Shown piece after piece: positions 48,568 to 57,226 of a stretch of DNA of 64,000 nucleotides; within the stretch, counting starts at the first letter, position 1; each line of letters begins with the position of its first letter. The stretch comes from Streptomyces diacarni (GTDB lineage: Bacteria > Actinomycetota > Actinomycetes > Streptomycetales > Streptomycetaceae). Both the position numbers and the translations under genes were made by a program. The notes below the pieces were generated by a model. It did not search any database. It worked only from the letters and a program-made list of their open reading frames with translations, and was not told the DNA's origin. Where the stretch lies: positions 124,001 to 188,000 of the forward strand of contig NZ_QOIN01000046.1 of assembly GCF_003323715.1 (NCBI RefSeq), written 5' to 3'.

Positions 48568-49761
48568 GTGAGCACTGGCCTGTCCCAGAAGTCCGCCGAG
48601 ATCGTCCGAGCCACTCTCCCGGCCGTCGCCGAGGCGATCGACGAGGTCTCGGGGCTCTTCTACCGCCGGATGTTCGCGGCGCACCCCGAACTCGGCACCC
48701 ACCTGTTCAACCGGGGCAACCAGGCGTCCGGCACCCAGCGGCAGGCGCTCGCCGGCTCCATCGCCGCGTACGCCACGGCACTGGTCACCCCCCAGGGACG
48801 GCTCCCCGAGGGCATGCTGACGCGTATCGCGCACAAGCACGCCTCGCTCGGCATCGCGCCGCAGCAGTACGAGATCGTGCACACCCACCTGTTCGCGGCG
48901 CTGGGCGAGGTGCTCGGCGACGCCGCGACCGACGAGGTGGTCACCGCCTGGGACGAGGTGTACTGGCTGATGGCCGACACGCTGCGGGAGGCCGAGCGCG
49001 GGCTCTACGCGCAGGCCGGAGTGGCGGCGGGCGAGGCCGGCGGAACCTGGCGCCCCTGGGAGGTGGTCGAGCGGGTCGAGGAGACGGACGAGACGGCCAC
49101 GTTCCGTATCCGGCCCGCGGACGGCCGCCCCGCCCCGCGTTTTCGCGCGGGGCAGTACGTCTCCGTCCGCGCCGAACTGGCCGACGGCGCCCGGCAGATC
49201 AGGCAGTACAGCCTCAGCGGCGCACCAGGCGACCCCGTCCACGCCGTGACCGTCAAGCGCGAGCTGCGCCCGGGCGCGCCCGCGGGCGAGGTCTCCCAGC
49301 ACCTGCTCGACCACGTGCGCGCCGGCTCCCGCCTTGAGGTCTCGGCGCCGTACGGCGACCTGGTGTTGCGCACCGAGGACGCGCACACCCCCGTGCTGCT
49401 CGCCTCGGCGGGCATCGGCTGCACCCCGCTCCAGGCGATGCTGCACCAGCTGGTCGACGAGGGACACCAGGGCCCTGTCCTCTCCCTGCACGCGGACCGC
49501 ACACCGGGCGACCACGCGCTGCGCGAGGAGCGGGAGCGCCTGCTGGCCAAGCTCGCCGACGCGCACGCCCACACCTGGTACACCGACCGCGACGGCCGCA
49601 TGGATCCGGCCGCGGTGACCCTCCCGGCCGGGCTGCGCGCCTACCTGTGCGGACCGCTGCCCTTCATGCGCGCCTTGCGTGCCCAGCTGCTGGAGGGCGG
49701 CGTCGCGGCGGACCGCATCCACTACGAGGTCTTCGGGCCCGACATGTGGCTGGCCGGCTGA
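48568..49761 (+). CDS. hmp: flavohaemoglobin, NO dioxygenase
   Basis: A 397-residue flavohaemoglobin that oxidises nitric oxide to nitrate. The globin domain (1-140) carries the proximal-histidine segment ARIAHKHASLGI-type text near residue 85, with the distal region before it. The FAD-binding domain follows (RFRAGQYVSVRAEL, RQIRQYSLSGAP) and the NAD domain ends it (ASAGIGCTPLQAML, YLCGPLPFM). GTG 48568 has GGAG 6 nt upstream; an in-frame TTG at 48556 lies inside the operator. The gene is in tandem with its probable repressor nsrR, 75 bp apart. Confidence 0.94.
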   Translation: MSTGLSQKSAEIVRATLPAVAEAIDEVSGLFYRRMFAAHPELGTHLFNRGNQASGTQRQALAGSIAAYATALVTPQGRLPEGMLTRIAHKHASLGIAPQQYEIVHTHLFAALGEVLGDAATDEVVTAWDEVYWLMADTLREAERGLYAQAGVAAGEAGGTWRPWEVVERVEETDETATFRIRPADGRPAPRFRAGQYVSVRAELADGARQIRQYSLSGAPGDPVHAVTVKRELRPGAPAGEVSQHLLDHVRAGSRLEVSAPYGDLVLRTEDAHTPVLLASAGIGCTPLQAMLHQLVDEGHQGPVLSLHADRTPGDHALREERERLLAKLADAHAHTWYTDRDGRMDPAAVTLPAGLRAYLCGPLPFMRALRAQLLEGGVAADRIHYEVFGPDMWLAG

Positions 49762-49859
49762 CGGTCTCGGCGCAGCGCCCGCGGGGGCCGGACGGCGACC
49801 GCCGCGGCGTGGCAGGCTGACAGGCAGAGGCAAGCACCGTTCGGAAGGAAGGGCATCCC

Positions 49860-50165
49860 ATGGCGCCGCAGCCGCTGACCCCCGAGGAGACCGAGCAGGC
49901 GCTGGCCGGTCTGCCGCACTGGACGACCGACGGCGACAGCGTCTCCCGCTCCTACGCGCTGGCGGGCCACCTGCCGGCCGCGGCGATGGCCCTGCACATC
50001 GCCGCCGTCCAGGAAGAGCTCAACCACCACTCCGAGCTGACGCTCGGTTACAACTCGCTGTCCGTCACGGTCAACACGCACAGCGTCGGCGGGAAGATCA
50101 CCGAGCTGGACGTGGCGCTGGCCCGGCGTATCGAGGAGCTCGCTCCGGGACACGGCGCGAGCTGA
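49860..50165 (+). CDS. 4a-hydroxytetrahydrobiopterin dehydratase (PCD)
   Basis: A 101-residue pterin-4a-carbinolamine dehydratase. The active-site region NHHSELTLGYNSLSVTV followed by NTHSVGGKITELD contains the conserved histidines of the family, although the usual tryptophan after the first block is replaced by leucine. It recycles tetrahydropterin cofactor or supports molybdopterin-related chemistry. ATG 49860 has GGAAGG upstream. It follows hmp by 98 bp. Confidence 0.88.
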   Translation: MAPQPLTPEETEQALAGLPHWTTDGDSVSRSYALAGHLPAAAMALHIAAVQEELNHHSELTLGYNSLSVTVNTHSVGGKITELDVALARRIEELAPGHGAS

Positions 50166-50210
50166 CGGCCGAAGCCGGGCCCACGGCGCGGCTCGGTCCT
50201 TGACGCCACA

Positions 50211-50244
50211 TGCCCGGTGGCACCCCCGAGGGTGCCACCGGGCA
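50211..50244. terminator. bidirectional terminator hairpin
   Basis: A perfect 14-bp stem (50211-50224 and 50231-50244) with the loop CCCGAG lies between the convergent pterin dehydratase and aldo/keto reductase genes. Confidence 0.85.
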
Positions 50245-50320
50245 CGTGGTGGTGAGCAGTCCGGTCCGCATCAGGACACGGGCGGCGTGCGGCGCGGACC
50301 CGGCCGCGCCGGGGAGGGGA

Positions 50321-51157
50321 TCAGCCCTGCCAGTTCATGTCGTCCGGGTCGGGGCCCAGCCGGGTGTCCGTGTTGAGGGTGGCGATCTCGGCCATGTCCT
50401 CGCTGGTGAGCTCGAAGTCGAACAGGTCGAAGTTCTCGCGCACCCGCGCGGGGGTGACCGACTTGGGGATCACCACGTTGCCCAGCTGCAGGTGCCAGCG
50501 GAGCACCACCTGGGCGACGGTCTTGCCGTGCTTGCCCGCGATGCCGGTCAGCGTCGGGTCGTCGAGCACGTCACCGCCCTGGCCGAGCGGGGACCAGGCC
50601 TCGGTGGCGATGCCGTGGTCGGTGTGGTAGGCGCGGGGCACCGACTGCTGGAGCCGCGGGTGCAGCTCGATCTGGTTGAGGGCAGGGACGGTGCCGCCCA
50701 GCTCGATCAGCCGGTTGAGGTGGGCCGGCTGGAAGTTGGAGACGCCGATCGCGCGGGCGCGCCCTTCGGCGTAGATCTTCTCGAACGCGCGCCAGGTGTC
50801 CGCGTACTTGTCGACCTCGGGCATCGGCCAGTGGATGAGGTAGAGGTCCACGAAGTCGAGGCCGAGCTTGGCCAGCGAGGCGTCGAAGGCGCGCAGGGTC
50901 GAGTCGTGGCCCTGCTCGGAGTTCCACAGCTTGGTGGTGACGAACAGCTCGTCGCGCGGCAGACCCGAGTCGGCGAGGGCGCGGCCCACGCCTTCCTCGT
51001 TCTCGTACGCCGCGGCCGTGTCGATGCTGCGGTAGCCGGACTCCAGCGCCGTGGTCACCGCCGTGGCCGCCTCGTCGGCGGGCACCTGCCAGACGCCGAA
51101 GCCGAGCTGCGGCATCTCGACGCCGTTGTTGAGCGTGGTGGTGGGAACGTTGCTCAC
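50321..51157 (-). CDS. aldo/keto reductase
   Basis: A 278-residue NADPH-dependent reductase with the (beta/alpha)8 AKR fold. The catalytic tetrad is visible in SIDTAAAYENE (Asp, Tyr), VTTKLWN (Lys) and YLIHWPMP (His), and NVVIPKSVTPARVRENFD binds the cofactor phosphate. It resembles actinobacterial 2,5-diketogluconate-reductase-type enzymes; the natural substrate is unknown. GTG 51157 has AAGGACC upstream. Confidence 0.93.
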   Translation of the reverse strand: MSNVPTTTLNNGVEMPQLGFGVWQVPADEAATAVTTALESGYRSIDTAAAYENEEGVGRALADSGLPRDELFVTTKLWNSEQGHDSTLRAFDASLAKLGLDFVDLYLIHWPMPEVDKYADTWRAFEKIYAEGRARAIGVSNFQPAHLNRLIELGGTVPALNQIELHPRLQQSVPRAYHTDHGIATEAWSPLGQGGDVLDDPTLTGIAGKHGKTVAQVVLRWHLQLGNVVIPKSVTPARVRENFDLFDFELTSEDMAEIATLNTDTRLGPDPDDMNWQG

Positions 51158-51325
51158 GCGAGGGGTCCTTACGTTTGTTTCGGGTTCTCTTCGTGCTTGC
51201 CCCCCATCTGAACGCTCGGTGCCCGGCTTCTGTTCCTTCCCGGTTCCTCCCCGGCACCCGGCGCCCGTCCACCCGGGGTACCCAGGATCCGGGCGACCTC
51301 AGCCCCCGCGCCCCGCACCGGGCGG

Positions 51326-53152
51326 TCAGCCCCGGTACAGGGCCTCTATCTCGGCGGCGTAGGCCGTTTCGATCGCGCCCCGCTTCAGCTTCATCGACGG
51401 CGTGAGCAGCCCGTCCTCCTCCAGGAAGGGCCGGGCCAGTATCCGGAAGGTGCGGATGGACTCCGCCTGCGAGACCTGGGTGTTCGCCGCGACGACGGCC
51501 CGCCGCATCTCCCGCTCCAGATCCTCGTCCCGCAGCAGCTCGGCCGGGTCCAGACCCGGCTTCTCCCGCATCGCCAGCCAGTGCTGCACGGCTTCCTCGT
51601 CGAGAGTGAGCAGCGCGGACACGTACGGCCTGTCGTTGCCCAGCACGATGCACTGGCCGACCAGCGGATGCTCCCGCACCCTCTCCTCCAGCGGCCCTGG
51701 GGAGACGCTCTTGCCGCCGGAGGTCACCAGGATCTCCTTCTTGCGGCCGGTGATCGTCAGGTAGCCCCGGTCGTCCAGGGAGCCCAGGTCGCCGGTGGCC
51801 ATCCAGCCGCCGCGCAGGGAGTTGCGCGTGGCGTGCGGGTTGTTGAGGTAGCCGCCGAAGATCTGCCCGCCGTGCAGCAGGATCTCACCGTCCTCGGCGA
51901 TCCGCACGGTGGTGCCGGGGATCGGCTGTCCCACCGTGCCGAAGCGGGGGCGCTCGGGCGGGTTGGCGACGGCGGCGGCCGTGGTCTCGGTCAGCCCGTA
52001 CCCTTCGAAGATCCGCATGCCCGCGCCGTCGAAGAACAGCCCCAGCCGCCGTTCCATGGCCGAGCCGCCCGACATCGCGTACCGGCAGCGGCCGCCCATC
52101 GCCTCCCGCAGCTTGGTGTAGACGAGCCTGTCGTAGAGCTGGTGCTGCATGCGCAGCGAGGCGCCGGGGCCAGGCCCTGTACCGAACGCCTTGTGTTCGA
52201 GCGCCTCCGCGTAGCGGATCGCCACGTCCACGGCCTTCTCGAAGGGGCCCAGCTTGCCGTCGGCCTCGGCCTTGCGGCGGACGCTCTGGAAGATCTTCTC
52301 GAACAGGTGCGGTACCGCCTGGATGAAGGTGGGGCGGAAGGCCCGCAGGTCGGGCAGGAGGGCCTTGGCCGTCATCTCCGGCTGGTGCCCCAGCTTGATC
52401 CCGCCGCGCACGGCGGCGACCTCCACCATCCGTCCGAAGACGTGGGTCAGCGGCAGGAACAGCAGCAGAGAGCCCTGCTCCCCCTGCTTGGCGCCGAAGA
52501 CCTGGTCGTAGCGGGCGACGATGTTGTCGGCCTCGGCCATGAAGTTGGCGTGGGTGAGCACGCAGCCCTTGGGCCGCCCTGTGGTGCCGGAGGTGTAGAT
52601 GACGGTGGCGGCGGTGTCCGGGGTCAGTGCCAGCCGGTGCCGGTGGACGACCTCGTCGTCCAGGTGCGCGCCGGCGGCGACGATCTCGTCCATGGCGGCG
52701 GCGTCCAGCTGCCACAGCTTCTTCAGCCGCGGCAGCCCGTCGACGACGGAGCCGATGGTCATCGCGTGGTCCTCGTGCTCGACCACCGCGGCGGTCACCT
52801 CGGCGTCGTGCAGCATCCAGGCGACCTGCTCGGCCGAGGAGGTGGGGTAGACGGGGACGGGCTGGGCGCCGATCGACCACAGCGCGAAGTCCAGCAGCGT
52901 CCACTCGTAGCGCGTACGGGACATCAGCGCGACGCGGTCCCCGAACCGGACGCCCTGGGCCAGCAGGCCCTTCGCCACCGCGACGACCTCGTCGCGGAAC
53001 CGGGCCGCGGTCACCTCCTGCCACTGTCCCTGCGGGTCCTTGCGGGCCAGCAACGGCAGGGCGGGACGCTCGTCGGCGTGCGCGAAGACGGCGTCGGCCA
53101 GCCCGCCCACCTGGGGCTCCGTCGCCAACGCGTCAACGGTGAACTCGCGCAA
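51326..53152 (-). CDS. long-chain acyl-CoA synthetase (FadD15-like)
   Basis: A 608-residue adenylate-forming ligase that activates fatty acids to acyl-CoA. The AMP-binding P-loop VIYTSGTTGRPKG, the FEGYGLTETTAAA block and the C-terminal GRKKEILVTSGGK are all present. TTG 53152 is the best start (GAGGAG 8 nt before, giving LREFTVDAL as seen in other streptomycetes); the open frame to 53500 is not coding. It is probably a cytosolic enzyme of lipid turnover. Confidence 0.92.
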   Translation of the reverse strand: MREFTVDALATEPQVGGLADAVFAHADERPALPLLARKDPQGQWQEVTAARFRDEVVAVAKGLLAQGVRFGDRVALMSRTRYEWTLLDFALWSIGAQPVPVYPTSSAEQVAWMLHDAEVTAAVVEHEDHAMTIGSVVDGLPRLKKLWQLDAAAMDEIVAAGAHLDDEVVHRHRLALTPDTAATVIYTSGTTGRPKGCVLTHANFMAEADNIVARYDQVFGAKQGEQGSLLLFLPLTHVFGRMVEVAAVRGGIKLGHQPEMTAKALLPDLRAFRPTFIQAVPHLFEKIFQSVRRKAEADGKLGPFEKAVDVAIRYAEALEHKAFGTGPGPGASLRMQHQLYDRLVYTKLREAMGGRCRYAMSGGSAMERRLGLFFDGAGMRIFEGYGLTETTAAAVANPPERPRFGTVGQPIPGTTVRIAEDGEILLHGGQIFGGYLNNPHATRNSLRGGWMATGDLGSLDDRGYLTITGRKKEILVTSGGKSVSPGPLEERVREHPLVGQCIVLGNDRPYVSALLTLDEEAVQHWLAMREKPGLDPAELLRDEDLEREMRRAVVAANTQVSQAESIRTFRILARPFLEEDGLLTPSMKLKRGAIETAYAAEIEALYRG

Positions 53153-53331
53153 AGACTCTGCTCCTCGACTGCACAGCGCCACATGGGGCGGTGCGAGTGA
53201 CCGTATCCGATCGGGCACCATGATCGGCAGGGAGTCCCCGCAGGTCAGTCGGTCAATTGAGGACAGTTCGACGGCGGGTGAGGGGATCGCCGCCAAGTCG
53301 TCGCCCGACCCGTCGGGTTTCTGCACCGAAC

Positions 53332-53362
53332 CTTCGCGACGCTTCGCAAATCTTCGCGAAAG
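53332..53362. promoter_or_regulatory. three direct CTTCGCRA repeats
   Basis: CTTCGCGA (53332), CTTCGCAA (53342) and CTTCGCGA (53352) are spaced exactly 10 bp apart, one helical turn. They lie between two divergent genes and may be an operator array. Confidence 0.45.
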
Positions 53363-53473
53363 CGGGAGGGGGTCCGCGCGGCGCGGCGAGAAGTGCGGGG
53401 GAGCGCCACGGGTGCGGGGCCGCGGGACGCAGGGCGAGGGGAGACACTTCGGAAAGGCGATTCCACCCATCGG

Positions 53474-53479
53474 TATCTT
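53474..53479 (+). promoter_or_regulatory. candidate -10 box, leaderless transporter mRNA
   Basis: TATCTT lies 7 nt before the ATG at 53487, and no ribosome-binding site is present. Confidence 0.4.
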
Positions 53480-53486
53480 GGTGCCC

Positions 53487-54566
53487 ATGCGCCGCCTCAC
53501 CCGACACCTGGACCCCTACGTCCTGCTGCTGGTGACCACGGTCCTGATCGCCGTGCTGCTCCCCGCCTCGGGCGGCGTGGCCCACGGGTTCAGCTGGGCC
53601 ACCAAGATCGCGGTAGGGCTGATCTTCTTCCTCTACGGGGCACGGCTCTCCACCCGCGAGGCCCTGGACGGGCTCAGCCACTGGCGGCTGCACCTGGCCG
53701 TGCTGGTGTGCACCTTCGTCCTCTTCCCCCTGCTGGGCCTCGCCTCGCACGCACTCGTCCCGTACGTGCTCACCCCCGGGCTCCAGGACGGGTTCCTCTT
53801 CCTGTGCCTGGTCCCCTCCACCATCCAGTCCTCCATAGCCTTCACCGCCATGGCACGGGGCAACGTGCCGGCGGCCATCTGCGCGGGCACCTACTCCAGC
53901 CTCTTCGGGATGGTCGCGACCCCGCTGCTGGCGGCCTGGCTCATCGGCGGCCAAGCGGCACTGTCCGCCGGCGGCCTGATAGAGATCGCCTGCCAGCTGC
54001 TCGCGCCCTTCGTCGCCGGGCAGCTCGTGCGGCGCTGGCTCGTCGGCTTCCTGACCCGCCACAAGCGGGTGCTCGGCTACGTGGACCGCTCCTCGGTGCT
54101 CCTGGTCGTCTACACCGCCTTCAGCCAGGGCATGGCGGAGGGCGTCTGGGGCCGGGTCACCCCGGCACGGCTGCTGGCGCTGCTGGGCGTCGAGGCCGTC
54201 CTGCTCGCGCTCATGCTGACCCTGACCTGGTTCGGCTCGCGCCGACTGGGCTTCGAGCGGCCCGACCGCCTCGCGATCTGTTTCGCCGGCTCGAAGAAGT
54301 CGCTGGCCGCGGGGCTGCCCATGGCCAGCGTCCTGTTCGGCGCCCAGGCCAGCGTCGCGGTGCTGCCGCTCATGCTCTTCCACCAGATGCAGCTCATGGT
54401 CTGCGCCTACCTCGCCCGCCGCTGGGCGCCCGATGAAGAAGTCGGGGAAGTCGAAGAAGTCGAGGAAGGCCAGGAAGTCGAGGAAGGCGAGGAAGAGCGG
54501 ACGACGGGCGGCGGGGCGGAAGGCGCCCGGACGGGCACGCTGCCGACGACCGCACCTTCCCGGTAG
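53487..54566 (+). CDS. SBF-like (bile acid:sodium symporter family) transporter
   Basis: A 359-residue polytopic membrane protein of the SBF-like group (SLC10A7/Rch1 relatives). IAVGLIFFLYGARLSTREAL and FLCLVPSTIQSSIAFTAMARGN are family blocks, and ICFAGSKKSLAAGLPMA is the conserved late segment. About ten helices are visible. The last 45 residues are a Glu/Val/Gly-rich acidic tail. The substrate is unknown. ATG 53487 (or the in-frame GTG six bases earlier) appears leaderless. Confidence 0.85.
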   Translation: MRRLTRHLDPYVLLLVTTVLIAVLLPASGGVAHGFSWATKIAVGLIFFLYGARLSTREALDGLSHWRLHLAVLVCTFVLFPLLGLASHALVPYVLTPGLQDGFLFLCLVPSTIQSSIAFTAMARGNVPAAICAGTYSSLFGMVATPLLAAWLIGGQAALSAGGLIEIACQLLAPFVAGQLVRRWLVGFLTRHKRVLGYVDRSSVLLVVYTAFSQGMAEGVWGRVTPARLLALLGVEAVLLALMLTLTWFGSRRLGFERPDRLAICFAGSKKSLAAGLPMASVLFGAQASVAVLPLMLFHQMQLMVCAYLARRWAPDEEVGEVEEVEEGQEVEEGEEERTTGGGAEGARTGTLPTTAPSR

Positions 54567-54592
54567 GCCCCGCAGGACGTGCGCGCCCCGCC

Positions 54593-55435
54593 TCAGCCGG
54601 TGGCCACCGGCAGCGCCAGCCGATGCGCGCCCGCGTAGACGTTCATCGAGGTGCCGCGCAGGAAGCCGACCAGGGTCAGACCCGTCTCCTCGGCCAGGTC
54701 CACCGCGAGGGAGGACGGCGCGGAGACGGCGGCCAGCACGGGAACGCCCGCCATCACCGCCTTCTGGGCCAGCTCGAAGGAGGCCCGGCCCGACACCATC
54801 AGCAGCGCGTCCCGCAGCGGCAGCGCGCCGCTGCGCACGGCGTGTCCGACCAACTTGTCCACCGCGTTGTGGCGGCCCACGTCCTCGCGCACGTCCAGCA
54901 GCTCGCCCGTGGGGGAGAACAGCGCCGCCGCGTGCAGGCCGCCGGTGCGGTCGAAGACCCGCTGTGCCGCGCGCAGCCGCTCGGGCAGCGCCGCCAGCAG
55001 GTCGATGCCGAGGCCGTTCGGACGTTCCGCCTCCAGCTGCCAGCGCGTCGTCGTCCGTACGGCGTCCAGGCTGGCCTTGCCGCACAGCCCGCACGAGGAC
55101 GTCGTGTAGACGTTGCGCTCCAGCGCGATGTCGGGGACGGGCACGCCCGGCGCCAGCCGTACGTCGACGACGTTGTAGGTGTTGCCGCCCTCGTCGCGGG
55201 CGCCGCCGCAGTAGACGATGGTGGCCAGCTCGTCCGCCGCCGAGATGACGCCCTCGCTGACGAGGAAGCCGGCGGCCAGCGCGAAGTCGTCACCCGGGGT
55301 GCGCATGGTGATGGCCAGCGGTTTCCCGTTCAGCCTGATCTCCAGCGGCTCCTCCGCCACCAGCGTGTCGGGCCGCGTACTGACGGCGCCGTCCCGCACC
55401 CGGATGACCGGGCGCCGCTCGGTGACCCTGCCCAT
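54593..55435 (-). CDS. fdhD: formate dehydrogenase accessory sulfurtransferase FdhD
   Basis: A 280-residue protein that transfers sulfur to the molybdenum cofactor of formate dehydrogenase. The conserved CGLCG motif lies in TTSSCGLCGKASLD, and GRHNAVDKLVGHAV plus ISVSGRASFELAQKA-type text are family blocks. No formate dehydrogenase gene lies in the window. ATG 55435 has GGAGGTGAGG upstream. It converges on the transporter gene with a 26-bp gap. Confidence 0.93.
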   Translation of the reverse strand: MGRVTERRPVIRVRDGAVSTRPDTLVAEEPLEIRLNGKPLAITMRTPGDDFALAAGFLVSEGVISAADELATIVYCGGARDEGGNTYNVVDVRLAPGVPVPDIALERNVYTTSSCGLCGKASLDAVRTTTRWQLEAERPNGLGIDLLAALPERLRAAQRVFDRTGGLHAAALFSPTGELLDVREDVGRHNAVDKLVGHAVRSGALPLRDALLMVSGRASFELAQKAVMAGVPVLAAVSAPSSLAVDLAEETGLTLVGFLRGTSMNVYAGAHRLALPVATG

Positions 55436-55454
55436 GTCGCCTCACCTCCCTGTC

Positions 55455-55574
55455 CTCGACCTTAAGCGAGGAGGCTCGACCTTAAGCGAGGAGGCTCGAC
55501 TTTAAGCGAGGAGGCTCGACCCTGCGCGAGGAGGCTCGACTTCCGGCGAGGAGGCTCGGCCTTGAGTGAGGAGG
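55455..55574. repeat. six tandem 20-bp repeats
   Basis: The unit CTCGACCTTAAGCGAGGAGG occurs six times without gaps. The first two copies are identical; the later copies diverge in the central CCTTAAG but keep CTCG and GAGGAGG. The array fills the space between the fdhD start and the ROK regulator, and each unit contains CTCG...CGAG dyad arms. Confidence 0.85.
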
Positions 55575-55721
55575 CGGACACCGTTGGGAGCGGTCTTTGT
55601 CCACTGGCGGGAAAAAGTCGAGCTGGTTAACGCATAACTTCTTCCCAACCCCGGCTCCCACTGCTACGTTCCCCGTGCATTCCCGGACGTGATGCCGACA
55701 CAGGCGGCTGGAGGGGTAGCG

Positions 55722-56912
55722 GTGAGGCGCATGACTGCACGGCCCGCGAACGCGCACCAGGCGCGACTGCTCCGCCTGCTGCGTGACGGCGGCCCGCGCT
55801 CACGCGCCGAACTCGGCGACCGCGTCGACCTGTCCCGCTCCAAACTGGCCGTCGAGGTCGACCGGCTGCTGGAGACGGGCCTCGTCGTCGCCGACGGGCT
55901 CGCCGCCTCACGCGGCGGTCGCCGCTCGCACAACATCCGCCTCGCACCGCAACTGCGCTTCCTGGGCGTCGACATCGGTGCCACCTCGATCGACGTCGCC
56001 GTCACCAACCCCGAGCTGGAGATCCTCGGCCACATCAACCAGCCCATGGACGTCCGCGAGGGCCCTGTCGCGGTCTTCGACCAGGTGCTGGCGATGGTGG
56101 CCAAGCTGCGCGACAGCGGCGTCGCCGAGGGTCTCGACGGCGCGGGCATCGGCGTGCCGGGCCCCGTCCGGTTCCCCGAGGGCGTCCCCGTCGCCCCGCC
56201 GATCATGCCCGGCTGGGACGGCTTCCCCGTGCGGGAGGCGCTCAGCCAGGAACTGGGCTGCCCCGTGATGGTCGACAACGACGTGAACCTGATGGCCATG
56301 GGCGAGATGCAGGCCGGGGTGGCCCGCTCCGTGCAGGACTTCTTCTGCGTCAAGATCGGTACGGGCATCGGCTGCGGCGTCGTCGTCGGCGGCGACGTCC
56401 ACCACGGCACCACCGGCAGCGCGGGCGACATCGGCCACATCCAGGTCGAGCCGGAGGGACGCCAGTGCGCCTGCGGCAACCGCGGCTGCCTGGAGGCCTA
56501 CTTCGGCGGGGCCGCCCTCGCCAGGGACGCGGAGGAGGCGGCCCGCGACGGGCGCTCGGCGGAACTGGCCCGGCTGCTGGAGGGGAACGGCCGGCTCGGC
56601 GCCGCCGACATCGCCGTCGCCGCCTCCGCGGGGGACGGCACCTCGCTCGACCTCATCCGCGAGGGCGGGGCGCGCGTGGGCCAGGTCATCGCCGGGCTCG
56701 TCAGCTTCTTCAACCCCGGCCTGGTCGTCATCTCAGGTGGCGTCACCGGGCTCGGCCACACCCTGCTGGCCAGCATCCGCACCCAGGTCTACCGCCAGTC
56801 GCTGCCCCTGGCGACCGGCAATCTTCCCATCGTGCTGGGCGAGTTGGGCCAGGTCGCAGGGGTGACCGGAGCGGCCAGGCTCACCAGCGACCACCTGTTC
56901 TCCCCCGCGTAG
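55722..56912 (+). CDS. ROK-family transcriptional regulator
   Basis: A 396-residue repressor of the NagC/XylR type. The N-terminal winged helix-turn-helix (LLRLLRDGGPRSRAELGDRV) precedes a sugar-kinase-like ROK domain with LGVDIGATSIDVAV (phosphate-binding) and the zinc motif CACGNRGCLEAYFG. It should sense a sugar and control the transport and catabolic genes downstream. GTG 55722 has GGAGGGG before it; upstream starts at 55689 and 55692 lack one. The 20-bp repeat array lies about 150 bp upstream. Confidence 0.9.
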   Translation: MRRMTARPANAHQARLLRLLRDGGPRSRAELGDRVDLSRSKLAVEVDRLLETGLVVADGLAASRGGRRSHNIRLAPQLRFLGVDIGATSIDVAVTNPELEILGHINQPMDVREGPVAVFDQVLAMVAKLRDSGVAEGLDGAGIGVPGPVRFPEGVPVAPPIMPGWDGFPVREALSQELGCPVMVDNDVNLMAMGEMQAGVARSVQDFFCVKIGTGIGCGVVVGGDVHHGTTGSAGDIGHIQVEPEGRQCACGNRGCLEAYFGGAALARDAEEAARDGRSAELARLLEGNGRLGAADIAVAASAGDGTSLDLIREGGARVGQVIAGLVSFFNPGLVVISGGVTGLGHTLLASIRTQVYRQSLPLATGNLPIVLGELGQVAGVTGAARLTSDHLFSPA

Positions 56913-57226
56913 GACCCGAGGCACGGCGCCACCCCACCGCGCACAGCGGCCCCCCGGTCCGCCCGCGCAAGCACCACACCGCACGAGCACCACCGCACGG
57001 CGCAGCTCCACGCACCACCGCACGGCGCAGCTCCACGCACGACCGCACCGCGCGCGGCACCACGCACCACCGCACGGTGCCGCACCCGGTACCGCACGGC
57101 GAAGAGACACCACGCACCGCGGCAGCACCCGGCACCACCGCACCTCGCACGACCCACGACACACACGCCCCACCGGTACGAGCACCGCACAGCGCACCCC
57201 GTACGGCCCTGGGACGGAGGTCCTGC
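56913..57226 (+). repeat. C/A-rich, T-poor repetitive intergenic region
   Basis: This 314-bp region contains no gene. The plus strand is dominated by CACC, CGCAC and CACGC with very few T. A 25-bp unit beginning CACCACCGCACGGCG is tandemly duplicated at 56988-57012 and 57013-57037, with degenerate further copies. The C-rich transcript would suit Rho-dependent termination after the ROK gene. Confidence 0.6.

Larger units (their letters stand above)
53153..53486. other. divergent intergenic region with 10-bp repeats
   Basis: This 334-bp region separates the acyl-CoA synthetase from the SBF-like transporter. It holds three direct CTTCGCRA repeats with a 10-bp period at 53332-53362 and the candidate -10 box TATCTT at 53474-53479. 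I see no clear promoter for the synthetase. Confidence 0.6.

Noticed and set aside
55455..55574. Possible CRISPR array
   Set aside because: The six 20-bp units are contiguous with no unique spacers, and no cas gene is present.
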